64,000 nucleotides of DNA from Athripsodes cinereus (lineage: Eukaryota > Arthropoda > Insecta > Trichoptera > Leptoceridae), in assembly GCA_947579605.1 (NCBI GenBank), contig OX388320.1, forward strand, positions 1,736,001-1,800,000, written 5' to 3'. Position 1 is the first letter of the stretch, and the number at the start of each line of letters is the position of its first letter. This document shows positions 45,516 to 56,175 of the stretch, piece by piece. The notes under the pieces are model-generated. The model saw only the letters and a list, made by a program, of their open reading frames with translations. It made no database searches and was not told where the DNA came from. The translations under genes were made by a program, and so were the position numbers.

Positions 45516-45924
45516 AAGTAATTGGCACGATTCGCTTGGACGAATTTCTCATTATTTTTCTAACAAACCACGTATAACGTAGACAAACCCAAAATTTTAT
45601 AAAAATGTCACAACCTAAGTAGAAAAAAATTAATTTTGTAAACCTATGGGAAGTATGAAAAGATATAAGTATATTTATCACATATTATTTTTCAATTTGA
45701 AAGTCTGTTAATATTTGTTTTTCAAAAAAACCCTAAATGGGGTGTTTTAAGCTTTTAACTCCAAAGTACAAACATGTGAGGGTGTAATATATACGTACCT
45801 ACGTACAAGTAGATACAAGGTTTAATATATGAATTCTAATTTCCTTCATTTATGTCCGTTTCCCGGTAAACCTTTCTCTCCCTCTTAATATTATGATACT
45901 AGATATATATCCCGTCCATGAAAC

Positions 45925-46225
45925 AAAAATGAGATGGAATGAATGCAAGAGTAGTGTTGTGGATAGAATAATGAAAAGAATAAATATCTGACCAAAACAG
46001 GGGTGTGAGAAAACGCAGACGTCTAAGAACTACGTTTCTTGATCACTTGGATCAATGCCTCAAAGACAAGCGCATGTTGAATAGGAGATATCGGTATTTG
46101 TTTATAATAAACTGTATAATTATGAATTTAGAGGAAGCGATAGAAGTAGGTATGTGAAGACATGTCTATTTAGCGGTTTACCCCGCTTGAGACACGGCGT
46201 GAGAGTGTAGATAGATAGCTGATAT
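45925..46225 (+). mobile_element. Diverged RTE LINE tail, GATA family
   Basis: GATCACTTGGATCAATGCCT and TTTACCCCGCTTGAGACACG match the family, ending GTAGATAGATAG. Coding is scrambled. A further scrap of the same family follows at about 46330-46440. Confidence 0.6.
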
Positions 46226-46706
46226 AGACCATGTTACGAAAAATTTACGGATGCGAAACAAGCAATGAATAAAAACCGTATAAATGACGAAATAATTTGG
46301 ATAAAACAAATCTTCCATATTTGTACTATTAGAAATTATTTGAATGTGGAGGAAGTGAAAGAAGTATGACAGAATGTGAAGATCATTACGGCGTTTTGTT
46401 CTATTTGCCTATTCCACCTGAAGTACAGCGTATGGGTATTGTATAGTACAGGTTGGATAATGTACGTGAAATTTATTTGAAATTAAAGATAGGACTACTA
46501 ATAATTACTACTATATAATTTTAATTCTAATATTTCCAAAAGTATGGTGCAATAAAAACTAAATATTTGAGAATATAATATGTGGCTTGACCACGTTAAT
46601 CAAATTCACAAAGATAGTCGTATTAAATTTCAATACAACCCCTAATATAGACATATTCCAAATAAAATAAGATCATTTCATGAGAAAAGTGAAAACACTG
46701 TTTATT

Positions 46707-46812
46707 CACTGTGTCGGTGTTTAGGTAGTAGAATTCCATAACAAAATTAATTAAACAAATATTTTATGATTGACAATATCCTAACAAGACGAAAGACGTC
46801 TCTCTCGTCAAA
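46707..46812 (+). repeat. GACGAAAGACGTC module with inverted tail, copy 3
   Basis: The left part (CACTGTGTCGG to about 46760) matches the tail of copy 1 in inverted orientation. The right part (46768-46812) carries the GACGAAAGACGTC core in plus orientation. The junction implies an inverted terminus like those of the PLE copies. Confidence 0.4.
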
Positions 46813-46819
46813 TTAATCA

Positions 46820-47550
46820 AATACTGGAATAAAACATTTGTTTAACTTATTTATTTCGAAAACACTGTTGTAAATAGTTTTTATTCTCTACTATCGCATT
46901 GACCGAAAGCTTTATTTATCCCAGTATAAGAAATATGATATCTTTTCAATAATATTATAATAACCACAATTTGGAAAAGAAAAAAATGTAAGTAATACCT
47001 ATGCAAGAATGGATTGGATGGACTTTGATTTTTTTGGCTCTTCACGATATAATATTTAGTGTGAGAATAAGATTCATAAGGAGATTAATCTTAGAAGAAT
47101 ATTATACATAAATACGAACATACTTAAATAATTATATACACGTTGATTTTTCTTATTCAATATCACTAGTAGCAATATGAATGGAACTAGGGTGAGGGTT
47201 TTCTAATTAGGAACATATTCTTTCATTATAAGAACACATACAGAATAATAATAATATATGTGGGTGGTTGAGGTTGTAGAAAAAGCATTTTTATTATTAG
47301 ATTTTATTTCGTGAAGCAAAATAACACATAACAGATACAATTTGGTTTAATTCAGAAAACTTAATTAAAGAACCTTAATTAATTAATTATTGAAAACAAC
47401 ATTAGGTAATGTTTACCTGTTTAATATTACTTTTTTTTCTTATTCTCTTCATATTGTGTTTTTTTTTAACAGGTGAAGGCAGATAGAATTTTACATCGAA
47501 TAATACTTATGTTTCATACCTCCTTCACTCGATAAATTTTTCTTTATATA
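46820..47550. other. Unassigned stretch
   Basis: AT-rich with many TAATTAATTA runs. No supported feature. Confidence 0.5.
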
Positions 47551-47554
47551 TAAT

Positions 47555-47942
47555 GAATTAGAATCCATTGGATTGGTCCGCAACGAGTTTGGGTTTTCTT
47601 CTCCATTCCTCCCTATTCTCAGCCAGTCTTTTCAGCTCTACGCATGAGCCACAGTTCATGTCCCTCTTCAGTTGGTCCATATACGCATCTCTTGAACGGC
47701 CTCTGCCGTTTGTGCCCTCGGTATTACCCTCCGCGATGGCGATGAGTAGTCCTGGGTGCCTGATGTTGTGGCCAATCCAGTTAGCTCGTTGTTGGCTGAT
47801 TCTCTTAAAAAGTTGCCTTTTTTCGCCTACCTTGGTTAACACTTCTACGTTTTCGACGTGTTCCGACCAATGGATCTTCAGCATGCGTCTGTAGCACCAC
47901 ATCTCAAAGGCCGCCAACCGTCCGCTTTTACTCTTGCTGATG
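47555..47942 (-). mobile_element. FEMWCYRRMLK-family LINE, minus strand
   Basis: Minus strand encodes SKSGRLAAFEMWCYRRMLKI to RKPKLVADQSNGF and stop, with an ATATATAATGAATTAG tail side at about 47555. The first 20 or so residues of the longer open frame (to 48010) are unrelated flanking DNA. Confidence 0.86.
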
Positions 47943-48109
47943 AATTTTTCTTTAATAATTAAATATTCCTCACACAAACAGTCATCGATCAAAAAACTTT
48001 CACCTAACATAGATTTTATAATGCGGAAATAATACTAAAATGTTTATTTTTATACCCATGTCATAATCTACTTATATTCATAAGAATGTCAGCAATGATT
48101 GATAATTTA

Positions 48110-48370
48110 TTATTTTTATTATTATTATTATACCATCACGGCACATCCCACAAGTGGGGAAGCCAGCAGATCAGTTGCATGTAAGAAACATGCAAACTGT
48201 CCTCTCCATGCCAATATAAAATCAAGACATTCAGGATGGGTGGCAAACCTCATCGCTGAATTTAAGATGTAAAATGTCTCAATTTTTTCGACACCTGCCT
48301 TTTACAGGACACTCGAAAACTTACGCAGAAGAGTGGGAGACCAATTCTGTACCGGGTGCTCCACGGGATA
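48110..48370 (-). mobile_element. SINE-1 copy with (TAA)n tail
   Basis: Full-length minus-strand copy. The 3' end CCGTGATGGTA runs into a TAATAATAATAATAA tail (48110-48130 on the plus strand); the head is ATCCCGTGGAGCACCCGGTA at about 48350-48370. Best reference copy for the family. Confidence 0.88.
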
Positions 48371-48540
48371 CCCGGTTGGTAATTTATTTTTATTATATTT
48401 AAGATTTTATCATCTTTACCTAATGCTGGTTCGAGACTGCTTTTTTGAGACTGCTGGTTTGGGACTGATTCACTAATTCATACATTGAAATAAGTATGAA
48501 TTAGTTAAGTTATAAATAGGTACATGTTTTTATTCAGTCA

Positions 48541-48605
48541 TTTTAATTTTTACTGAGAGAGACGTCTTTCACCTTTCAAAGGATGTTGCCAATTTCTCTT
48601 TAAAG
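48541..48605 (-). repeat. GACGAAAGACGTC-like module, copy 4
   Basis: Diverged copy: GGTGAAAGACGTCTCTCTC on the minus strand, with GGCAACATCC upstream. Confidence 0.38.
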
Positions 48606-48609
48606 ATCA

Positions 48610-50005
48610 AAATAGTAGAAATAACTAACCTAAGATCGCGCAGTGAAAGCATGACTTAGCTTCCGAAAATTGTCGTTAAAACTTTTTAAGCTCCTCACAA
48701 CAGGAATGCACAATAAAGGTAATAAAAAAAACGTTGGATGGATCGCAATATTAGAAAACGACGTGTTTATTTCTACAGAATATTTTTTTCACTGGTAGTT
48801 ATAAAGGGACTACCGTAGACCATGGCTATATTAAGTATTAAGAACTTTACTTGGGCTTAATTTTAGTACAGACTTAGCTGTTTACTAACAAAATACATAT
48901 TGATTAGACTCTGTGGTTCAATCTAATGTTAAATGTGTACACACCTGGAGTGTAATCCATGAATTTAATTTCTATATAGTTTTTTTTTTATCTTGTACAA
49001 ATTACTTAGACTTATTGAGAAAGTCTTATATGAAATTGCAAAATAATATGAAAAAGTCTTATTGAAGATGCATTATATGTTGAAAATGGCAACAGTTTGC
49101 TGAAATCGATCGTTATAAATATACAAGCAAGTAACAGAAGTACATTGAAAAATAATCCTTTAAAAATATTCAAATTCAAGTTTTCAACTGATTTTAATGG
49201 ATAGATAGATTATCAAAATTGGCCATTAAAGAGCTAATAAAATCTTGAAGATGTATATTTTTATAGATTTATTTTTTCTCAAATTATTAACAGTCGGTTC
49301 CAATAATCTCTATTTTTTTAAACCGTTAAAATATATGATACATAATAGATTGAACTGAGAGTAATGGATAGATAGATTATTAAAATCGGCCATTAAATAG
49401 CCGACATTGAGAATATTGTCACTATAAAACAAAAAATTCTGAAGATAATACATATATACATGAATATAATTTAATATGCTTCAATATCACTTACTATAAG
49501 GTTTAAATAAATGATAAGCATACATTATATAAAATAATACTCTACTAATAATATATTCATAAGGAGATAAAGCTTCGTTATACGCAAACATAAACTATAC
49601 ATAGCGTCTCTTTGACAAAGGGTCTGTTCGTCCTAGAGCTTTGCTTTTAAATTTATTATTTCGCACCCCCTTTAATAATAACGCTACCTCGGCATTTCAT
49701 CCGTTATACCTTCAACCAAAGCCTGTCCTGACTGCTTTCTATTGAATGAAGCTCAAACCTGGCTTCGCTGAAAAATTAAATTGCTATATATAGAATAAGA
49801 TGGTTAATTGAAAGTTTTTAGAGCAATTTTCCGCAGATGATGTTGTACTTTCGGGTATGCCATGTGGTCTAGAAAGTTCTCGACGTTACAGCGCCCTTGT
49901 AGACATCATGATAAGAAGTGTGAATGTGTAAGTGCCAAGTAATGTATGGATGATTTACTGGAGTGTAGAGGTATTCAAGGCAATGTTAAAAACCCTAAAT
50001 GTTTA
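48610..50005. other. Largely unassigned stretch
   Basis: Holds the 49.1-kb dispersed repeat. The rest shows no recognised signal. Confidence 0.45.
49085..49425 (+). repeat. Dispersed repeat with internal duplication
   Basis: Includes the 63.3-kb family segment, then AATGGATAGATAGATTATCA with GGCCATTAAAGAGC, repeated as AATGGATAGATAGATTATTA with GGCCATTAAATAGC about 160 bp on. Confidence 0.45.
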
Positions 50006-50009
50006 CAAT

Positions 50010-50112
50010 TAAAATAGATTAAAAATAAAACACTGTATTACTTTCACTATAAATAATATTTGACTCAGAGGCCTTTCGGGTAGACACCCATCATCACTGA
50101 ATTTTTATTAGA
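50010..50112 (-). mobile_element. PLE terminus with degenerate hammerhead (family 3)
   Basis: Same family as the 37.4-kb palindrome. Minus strand 50065-50100 gives stem I TCA with TGA, core GTGATGA (C3 changed to G), an extra U, stem II GGGT with ACCC, GAA, palindromic AGGCCT and C at the cleavage site, ending in the CAGTGTTTTATTTTTAATC module near 50020. The C3 change should break the C3-G8 pair. Confidence 0.6.
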
Positions 50113-51039
50113 AACTAAATACAAGAAGGAAAATTTACTACATAAATGTTTACAATTTTTTATAATATAATAGGTAAAGTGTGTCTGGAATCTATGGAGA
50201 TGGATAAAGCATAGGTATTATTGAGAGCGGGTAAGGTTGTATAATTTGTGAAAAGGTTAGATATTATGATTCTTTTATGTGCCCTTGCGATGTTTTTTTT
50301 CACAAAATGGCGCATTTCATTAAAAGTTGTCTAGTTTATTGTTATTATTATGAGGTTTCTGTGTAGTTGTAATGCGTTTTACTGCCCCAGCGTAAACCGA
50401 TGAGTTCGAAAAGTTGTGCAATTATCGGTTTGTTGACTGAACGTAACTTTGTCATTTTTATTTATTTTTAAACCAGCAAACCTCAAAATTCACTCGATTG
50501 CGGGTGAATTGCCGTAAAATGAAATAAGAAGAAGAAACCAGCAAACCTCAGATAAAGCTCGGCTTTCCAGCCTGAATAGAAAACACGCTACTGGGAATTA
50601 TATAAATATTTCACTTGGTGTGTAAATATTATAGCTTTTCAAGTTGATGAAAGACTTTTGACCTATCAACTGAAATTCAATGAAACAACTGAAATATATC
50701 TACGTGTAGTCGTTTCAGAACAATTAAAGCTTATCATTTGCTAAAACTTTTGACCTTTCCAAAAACCTTTTATTATAAGTAGGTATACCTACTCAACTTT
50801 TAGTGAATGGAATAAAGATTAAAAACAAAATAAAAATATACAATAATGATCCTATTTTTGGAGGCATTTCGTAAAATTTAATTGTTATTATTGCATGTTA
50901 ATGATTATATTTTTGTTACAGAAATGCGAAAAATAAAAAATAAAACACTTAAGTACATAATTTTTGACTCTGCGTGGAGTCCTCGGAAAATAAAAAATAT
51001 ATCATAAAATAAAACATAACATCACATAATTATAATGCA

Positions 51040-51222
51040 TAGAAAATTCACACAGATCGAGCTAGTCCCAAAGTAAACATGAATCTTGTATTATGGGTAC
51101 TAACACGACGATAAACACATAGATATACAATGCACTAAACACATATACATGTAACACCCAGACCCAGGACAGATTGAAAAAGGTCATTCCTCAATCTGCA
51201 CTGGCCGGGAATCGAACCCTTT
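51040..51222 (-). mobile_element. SINE-2 copy, head truncated
   Basis: The body is nearly identical to the 27.5-kb copy; similarity stops within the B box (CGGGAATCGAACCC), after which SINE-1 sequence begins. Confidence 0.8.
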
Positions 51223-51246
51223 TTTGTAAGATCTGTCACTTTTTTT

Positions 51247-51463
51247 TGTAAGTTTTCGAGTGTCCTGTAGAATAAAGGTGGTCGTAAAAACATCACTTCA
51301 ATCAATAAGACAATTAAGGTCTACAATATCAGATTGATGTTTGCCACCCATTCTGAGTGTCTTCTAATTTTTATTAGCCCAGAGAGGAGAATATGTATGT
51401 TTACAGTTATGCATGCAGTTAGTCCTCTGAATACACCACTTGTGGGATATGGAGTGATAATTG
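51247..51463 (+). mobile_element. SINE-1 copy lacking the head
   Basis: Starts at TTTTTGTAAGTTTTCGAGTG, directly next to a headless SINE-2, and ends CCACTTGTGGGATATGGAGTGATAA. Confidence 0.7.
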
Positions 51464-51751
51464 TAGTATTATTCCTAAACATAATCAGAATGGATTGAAA
51501 TAATATCATTTGTATGAAAGATCTCAAGCTAAATCATTTCAAATAATACTCTAATTTGTATGCATGCGACTAGTTTCAATAGATGGCGCCAAAAAATAAT
51601 TTCCTTTCGTTTTCTACGTAGGTACATGCAGTGCCATTATAATTATTGTTTAATTAAAAAATAAACTTCAAATATAACAATGTTTCAATACTTTCAAATG
51701 TCTGTTTGTGTGTGAATATAGCCTACAAAAATTCATTTATTATTTACAACA

Positions 51752-51999
51752 TAAATGGAAATATAATATTAATTCTTATCATTAATATGTTTGTATTTTT
51801 TATATAACATCACGATGGGTATCATATCCCACAAATGGAAATAGAATATTAATTCTTATCATTAATATGTTTGTATTTTTTATATAACATCACGATGGGT
51901 ATCATATCCCACAAATGGAAATAGAATATTAATTCTTATCATTAATATGTTTGTTTTTTTTTTATATAACATCACGATGGGTATCATATCCCACAAATG
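51752..51999. repeat. 80-bp tandem triplication
   Basis: AATTCTTATC recurs at 51771, 51851 and 51931, an exact 80-bp period over three units. Each unit includes the SINE-1 tail junction (ATAACATCACGATGGGTATC). Near-identity of the units points to recent tandem duplication. Confidence 0.9.
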
Positions 52000-52029
52000 G
52001 GGTAGACAGCCGACTAACTGTAAGTAATT

Positions 52030-52208
52030 CATCATCATCATCATCATCGCCCTCAACGCTCCTCTCGGGAGCACAGGGCAGAAACCAGCCTCCTCCATTC
52101 AGAGCGTCTCTGTGCCAATTGCGTCACCTCTTTCCACGACATTCCTTGCGCTCTGATATCGTTGTCATAGGAACGGTGTATTGTGAAAGAGGGACGCCCG
52201 GGCCGACA
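52030..52208 (-). mobile_element. RTE LINE tail inside SINE-1, GATGAT family
   Basis: A 179-bp minus-strand insertion with a 10-bp duplication GTAAGTAATT (52020-52029 and 52209-52218). It covers the last 55 or so codons and the tail (TCATCATCATCAT at its left). The flanking halves are one SINE-1 copy. Confidence 0.92.
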
Positions 52209-52290
52209 GTAAGTAATTAACATGCAGATTTACGTGTTTGAGCGAATAAAAAAAAGACATTCGGGATGGTTGGCACGATTTATTGCTTAA

Positions 52291-53011
52291 GGGACCCGTT
52301 TAGCAAAAATGGTAAAATTTTCTACTTTCAACAAATTTGATAGAAAAACTACCAAAGCTTGTTGACCCTTGCGAACATATTGATTTGATAAAATAAAAAA
52401 TCAAATATTTATTACCAATATTAGTTTTTTTACTAAAAATAAATAAATCGCAGACTGACGAGATTTATTTAGGTACTCTTTGTTATATCAAAATACAAAT
52501 TATTTGTAAAATATATATATTTTTATTCATCCTATCAAGCATATAAATACTATAGATTTTAGCAAACTTTTTTTAGTATACAAAAAATTGAGTTCATGTG
52601 GTAATTTTTGGTTACAAAAAATGAGAAATTTTATCAAAAAAAATATTTTTTAAGTCGGTCAATATTCATGAAAAAAACAAAAAAAAATACATTTTTTTGT
52701 CCTTTAATTGTAATAACTATCTAAATTTTCTCAATATTAAAATTAATATATGGAAATTTGTAGGACTCTCGTGCATTTATGTACCAAACACACCCCCGAA
52801 TTCGATTTTTAGAAATCTGCTTTTTTATAAACGAATACTATGAAGCTAAAATCGAGTTTTTTTGTTAAAGGTCAAGTTTGATATTGGTAATTAATATTTT
52901 TTTTTCATATTTTATCAAATCAAAATGTTCGTAGGGTCAACAAGTTTTGAGAGTTTGTGTACCAAACTTGTTGAAAATTGAATGTTTTATCGTTTTTGCT
53001 AAAGGGGCCTT
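52291..53011. mobile_element. TTAA-flanked inverted-repeat element (MITE)
   Basis: A 721-bp unit between TTAA at 52287-52290 and TTAA at 53012-53015. Ends are GGGACCCGTTTAGC on the left and, inverted, AAGGCCCCTTTAGC on the right. Similarity of the two arms extends about 130 bp (AGCAAAAA, TTTCAACAA, CTTGTTGACCCT, GAACAT-TTGATTTGATAAAAT). No ORF. TTAA target sites are typical of piggyBac-type elements, so a non-autonomous relative is the best guess. It sits inside a SINE-1 copy whose halves continue on both sides. Confidence 0.7.
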
Positions 53012-53394
53012 TTAATCATTTATGTTTATTTTATCAAACGTAAAATTTAACGAAGATTTGACTGTAACAAGACACTCGAAAGTAATGGATGACCTTGTCT
53101 TAACCGGAGAATCCACGTGTTAAATTTATATATATTTTTTAATTTTAGATAAAAATACAAATAGTTCCACTCGATCACCATGAACCAAATTGAGAACCGA
53201 AGAGGTGTTATAAGAAAACAGACCACTTAGATCTATCTATACGAGTGGATTAGAATAAATAATATCTTGGAGCTTTTATAAGCAATCCAGCATGGAGATG
53301 CATTTAAAAGCCTATAAATGTAATGTGTTCAATATATATGTGTTCAATTATTATTCACAATGTATAATATATGGCTAAAATAAATTCTGGTGCA

Positions 53395-53853
53395 CAATAC
53401 CATTCTGGTACCGACACTTATGTATGCAAGTGAAACTTGGACGTGGTTGAAGAAGGACGAGAGTGGAGTAAATGCCGTGGAGATGCGTTCACTAAGAAGA
53501 ATGGTTGGTAAAACATTGCGGGATAGAGTGAAGAATGAGGATATCAGGAAATGAGCGGATAGAATGCGTGTAAATAAGTTACGATGGTTTGGACATGTTG
53601 AGCGAATGCAAGATGAAAGAATGACGAAGAGGATGTATTTTTCTGAAAGAGGAGGTGTGAGGAAGTGTGGACGGCCAAGAACCACTTGGCTTGAGCACGT
53701 GGATCAAATCCTAAAGGACGGCCAGGATGAGAAACTGGATGATTGTGGAGGAAGCGAAAGAAGTTTGTAAGGATAGATCTATATGGCGTTCCGTTCTCTC
53801 TTCCTACCCCTCCTGGGACACGGTGTGAGGGTATAGATAGATAGATAGATAAT
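53395..53853 (+). mobile_element. RTE LINE C-terminal region, GATA family
   Basis: Encodes YASETWTWLKKDESGVNAVE, SLRRMVGKTLRDRVKNEDIR, a stop, then NKLRWFGHVERMQDERMTKR and GRPRTTWLEHVDQILKDGQD, ending in TATAGATAGATAGATAGATA. The best-preserved member of this family here. The in-frame TGA near 53553 and later shifts make it a pseudogene. Confidence 0.85.
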
Positions 53854-53955
53854 ATATTGACTTAATAATAATAATCTTTCATCTTAGGAGGACCTGACAT
53901 GACACTGAAAAATACAAATATTCTTCTCTAGGTACTGAAAATGCAAGGATCTATA

Positions 53956-53989
53956 TAAAGGGTTTTTCAACAAGGACTTTGTTTTTTAA
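53956..53989 (+). repeat. Mariner left terminal inverted repeat
   Basis: The 34-nt left end begins TAAAGGGTTTTTCAAC. It matches the reverse complement of the right end at 32 of 34 positions, and TA precedes it. Confidence 0.93.
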
Positions 53990-54063
53990 AACAAAATAAA
54001 ACAAAAAAATTTGATGAAGATGATTAAAATTTTTATTGAATTACAAAGAGAAAAGTTTGGCAA

Positions 54064-55164
54064 TTATGCATGAAAAATGATATCTGACAAATGTCCACCA
54101 CGAGCACGCTGACAGATGTCGATTCTTTCATCAAAGTTTTTAATCACTTTTTGGCAAAATGGCGGGACTATTTCGCTAATCACATCACGGATTTTGAGTT
54201 TTAAGGCTGCAATCGATTCGATTGGCTCCGTATAGACTCTGTCCTTAACATAGCCCCACAAAAAATAATCCAGTGGCGTTAAATCACACGATCTGGCTGG
54301 CCACTTAACAGCTGAGTTTCGTGAAATCATGCGATCGGGAAATTTGGTTTGCAATAAATTGATCGTTTCATTGGCTGTGTGACATGTGGCACCGTCCTGT
54401 TGAAACCACATGTCAGTGATATCCACGTCATCAATAATAGGCCAAAATTGAGTTGTCAACATCTTGCGACAGCGTGATCCATTGACCGTTACCGCATTTC
54501 CAGTCTCATCTTCGAAAAAAAACGGCCCAATCACGCCTCCAGACCACATAGCGCACCATACAGTGACACGCTGAGCATGCAACGGCTTCTCAATAATTGC
54601 TCTAGGATTTTCAGAAGCCCAAATGCGGCAATTTTGCTTGTTGACGTACCCTGACAAGTGAAAATGGGTTTCGTCTGAAAAAATGATTTTTTCAGAAAAA
54701 CCAGCGGGTTGTTCCTGAATGAATTGAGCGAATCTACGGCGATTTGAATGGTCGTTCGGCTTCAATTCCTGCACCAGTTGAACCTTGTAAGGCTTCAAAG
54801 CCAAATCCTTACGCAAAATTCGCCATGTGGTGGTTTTGGATAACCCCAATTGTCGAGAACGTCGAGGAATTGACAAATTTGGATCTGCTTCAACACTGTG
54901 GCTCACGGCTGCGATGTTTTCAGTTGAACGACCCGGTCGTACACGCGTTGGTGTTAACACATTTTGTATCGAGCCTGTCGACTCAAATTTAGCGACCAAA
55001 TTCTTAATAGCGGTCTCAGAAGGACGATTATGTTGTCCGAAAATATCACGAATTTGACGAAATGTCACTTTAGCAGAACCACCATTTTCATAATGGATTT
55101 TAATTATTTTAATGCGATTTTCAAGCGAAATTGAATTCATTGCAACAATTGCCAATGCATCCAC
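54064..55164 (-). CDS. Mariner transposase (366 aa, DD41D)
   Basis: Cut-and-paste DNA transposase that would bind the terminal inverted repeats and catalyse excision and insertion at TA in the nucleus. The N-terminal third holds two helix-turn-helix segments (about residues 12-62 and 84-128) joined by an arginine-rich linker (RVRPGRS, 74-80). The catalytic triad is D164 (SDETHFHLSG), D257 (QQDGATCHTA) and D299 (LTPLDYFLWG), with 41 residues between the second and third Asp. That spacing matches the DD41D (rosa-like) group rather than classic DD34D mariner. The frame has no stop or frameshift and has full family length. A second Met at residue 9 (MNSISLENR) is an equally plausible start, because the first eight residues look unlike the conserved N-terminus. 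Activity is inferred only from intactness. Confidence 0.95.
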   Translation of the reverse strand: MDALAIVAMNSISLENRIKIIKIHYENGGSAKVTFRQIRDIFGQHNRPSETAIKNLVAKFESTGSIQNVLTPTRVRPGRSTENIAAVSHSVEADPNLSIPRRSRQLGLSKTTTWRILRKDLALKPYKVQLVQELKPNDHSNRRRFAQFIQEQPAGFSEKIIFSDETHFHLSGYVNKQNCRIWASENPRAIIEKPLHAQRVTVWCAMWSGGVIGPFFFEDETGNAVTVNGSRCRKMLTTQFWPIIDDVDITDMWFQQDGATCHTANETINLLQTKFPDRMISRNSAVKWPARSCDLTPLDYFLWGYVKDRVYTEPIESIAALKLKIRDVISEIVPPFCQKVIKNFDERIDICQRARGGHLSDIIFHA

Positions 55165-55221
55165 TACGAATACGTCAAAAAATTAAATGTCAAAACTATC
55201 ATGTTGCTGGTGTTGCCACAA

Positions 55222-55255
55222 TTAAAAAACAAAGTTCTTGTTGAACAACCCTTTA
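55222..55255 (-). repeat. Mariner right terminal inverted repeat
   Basis: Read on the minus strand it begins TAAAGGGTTGTTCAAC. It is followed on the plus strand by the duplicated TA at 55256-55257. Confidence 0.93.
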
Positions 55256-55336
55256 TAAAAATGATCCGTCCTTAAGACGGTCAAGAGACTAAATGGCGTC
55301 AAAACAAAATTATTCATAATCATCATCACCATATCA

Positions 55337-55475
55337 TAATATACACCATTGGTGTACCAAGTAGACTAATTGCATGTAATGAACAAACAGATCTTCACCT
55401 TCTAATTGAAAATAATCAATGAATAGGTATATACGTGACGCTTAATGTACGACTGCCGTTTACCAAACAATCGAA
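55337..55475 (-). mobile_element. SINE-1 fragment, diverged
   Basis: ACCAAGTAGACTAATTGCAT, GTAATGAACAAACAGATCTTCACC follow the 3' half; weak match beyond. Confidence 0.45.
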
Positions 55476-55952
55476 AACTCGCAATTTTTTTTTTTTTTTT
55501 AATTTCCAGGGATTCAACAAGGACTGATTATTGAGTGATTATTTCGCTCTTTCTCGAGATTATTGCCTTAAATAGTAAATAATTTTAAAGAATAGGTATA
55601 TTTTTCTATAGATAAGGTACAAAAGAAAAAATAAACAGTCTGTCGCTGGACAGATGGATATCACACATTGTTATTTTTAAGTAAAGAAAGAAATAATCGC
55701 TGTTAACATAAAATGCGTCATTTATTGTTATTATATAGGAATAGCGTGCAGAAAAGCTATTTTGTATTATCCCTAAGCAATTTTCTTTAATATAACCTTT
55801 AAAAGCTCACTTTGATTACAATTGAAATGCGATTATCGTTAAGATTCATACCTATAATAAAATCGATAATGGAAATTGTAATATATTTTAATACCTTATA
55901 AAATGTTTTGATATTAATCAGCCGTGCGCTAAGAAAATAATAACACTATTAC

Positions 55953-56175
55953 CTCTCGGAATCTCCCACAAACTGCGTAGCCAGCAGACAAGCTGCATGT
56001 GATAAACATGCAAGCTCTCCTCTCATTGCAACAATAAAACAAGACATTCAATAGGTGATTAATCTCATTTCTAAAAATAAATGCAAAAATGCCTTACTTT
56101 TTTAAACATCTGCCAGGACACTCGAAAACTTACACAAAATAGTATGGGGCTAATTCTTTGCGGGTGCTCCACGGA
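55953..56175 (-). mobile_element. SINE-1 copy
   Basis: GGAATCTCCCACAAACTGCG, AAGACATTCA, GACACTCGAAAACTTACAC and GGGTGCTCCACGG in family order. The 3' tail is lost. Confidence 0.78.

Larger units (their letters stand above)
51966..53112 (-). mobile_element. SINE-1 copy split by two insertions
   Basis: Pieces at 51966-52029, 52209-52290 and 53016-53112 form one minus-strand copy (ATATCCCACAAATGGGGTAG, then GACATTCGGGATGGTTGGCA, then AAGACACTCGAAAG and GAGAATCCACGTG). It was entered by a LINE tail (52030-52208) and a TTAA element (52291-53011). The 80-bp triplication reaches into its 3' end. Confidence 0.8.
53956..55255 (-). mobile_element. Complete mariner-type transposon, DD41D class
   Basis: A 1,300-bp unit bounded by terminal inverted repeats (53956-53989 and 55222-55255, 34 bp, 2 mismatches, starting TAAAGGGTT) and flanked on both sides by a TA dinucleotide (53954-53955 and 55256-55257), the expected target-site duplication. 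It encloses one uninterrupted transposase frame on the minus strand. It is the only mobile element in the window with both ends and an intact coding region, so it is probably a recent arrival. On its left is a scrap of a RTE LINE tail (about 53893-53915) and on its right a scrap of a jockey-type LINE 3' end (about 55262-55325). Confidence 0.95.

Noticed and set aside
47943..48010. N-terminal extension of the minus-strand LINE frame
   Set aside because: Family similarity stops at about 47942; the extra residues come from flanking DNA.
48110..48370. SINE-1 as a Helitron or MITE
   Set aside because: No terminal inverted repeat, no CTRR end with hairpin, and the trinucleotide tail plus tRNA-like head fit a SINE better.
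54744..55057. Plus-strand frames across the mariner
   Set aside because: They are antisense to the transposase and have no family features.
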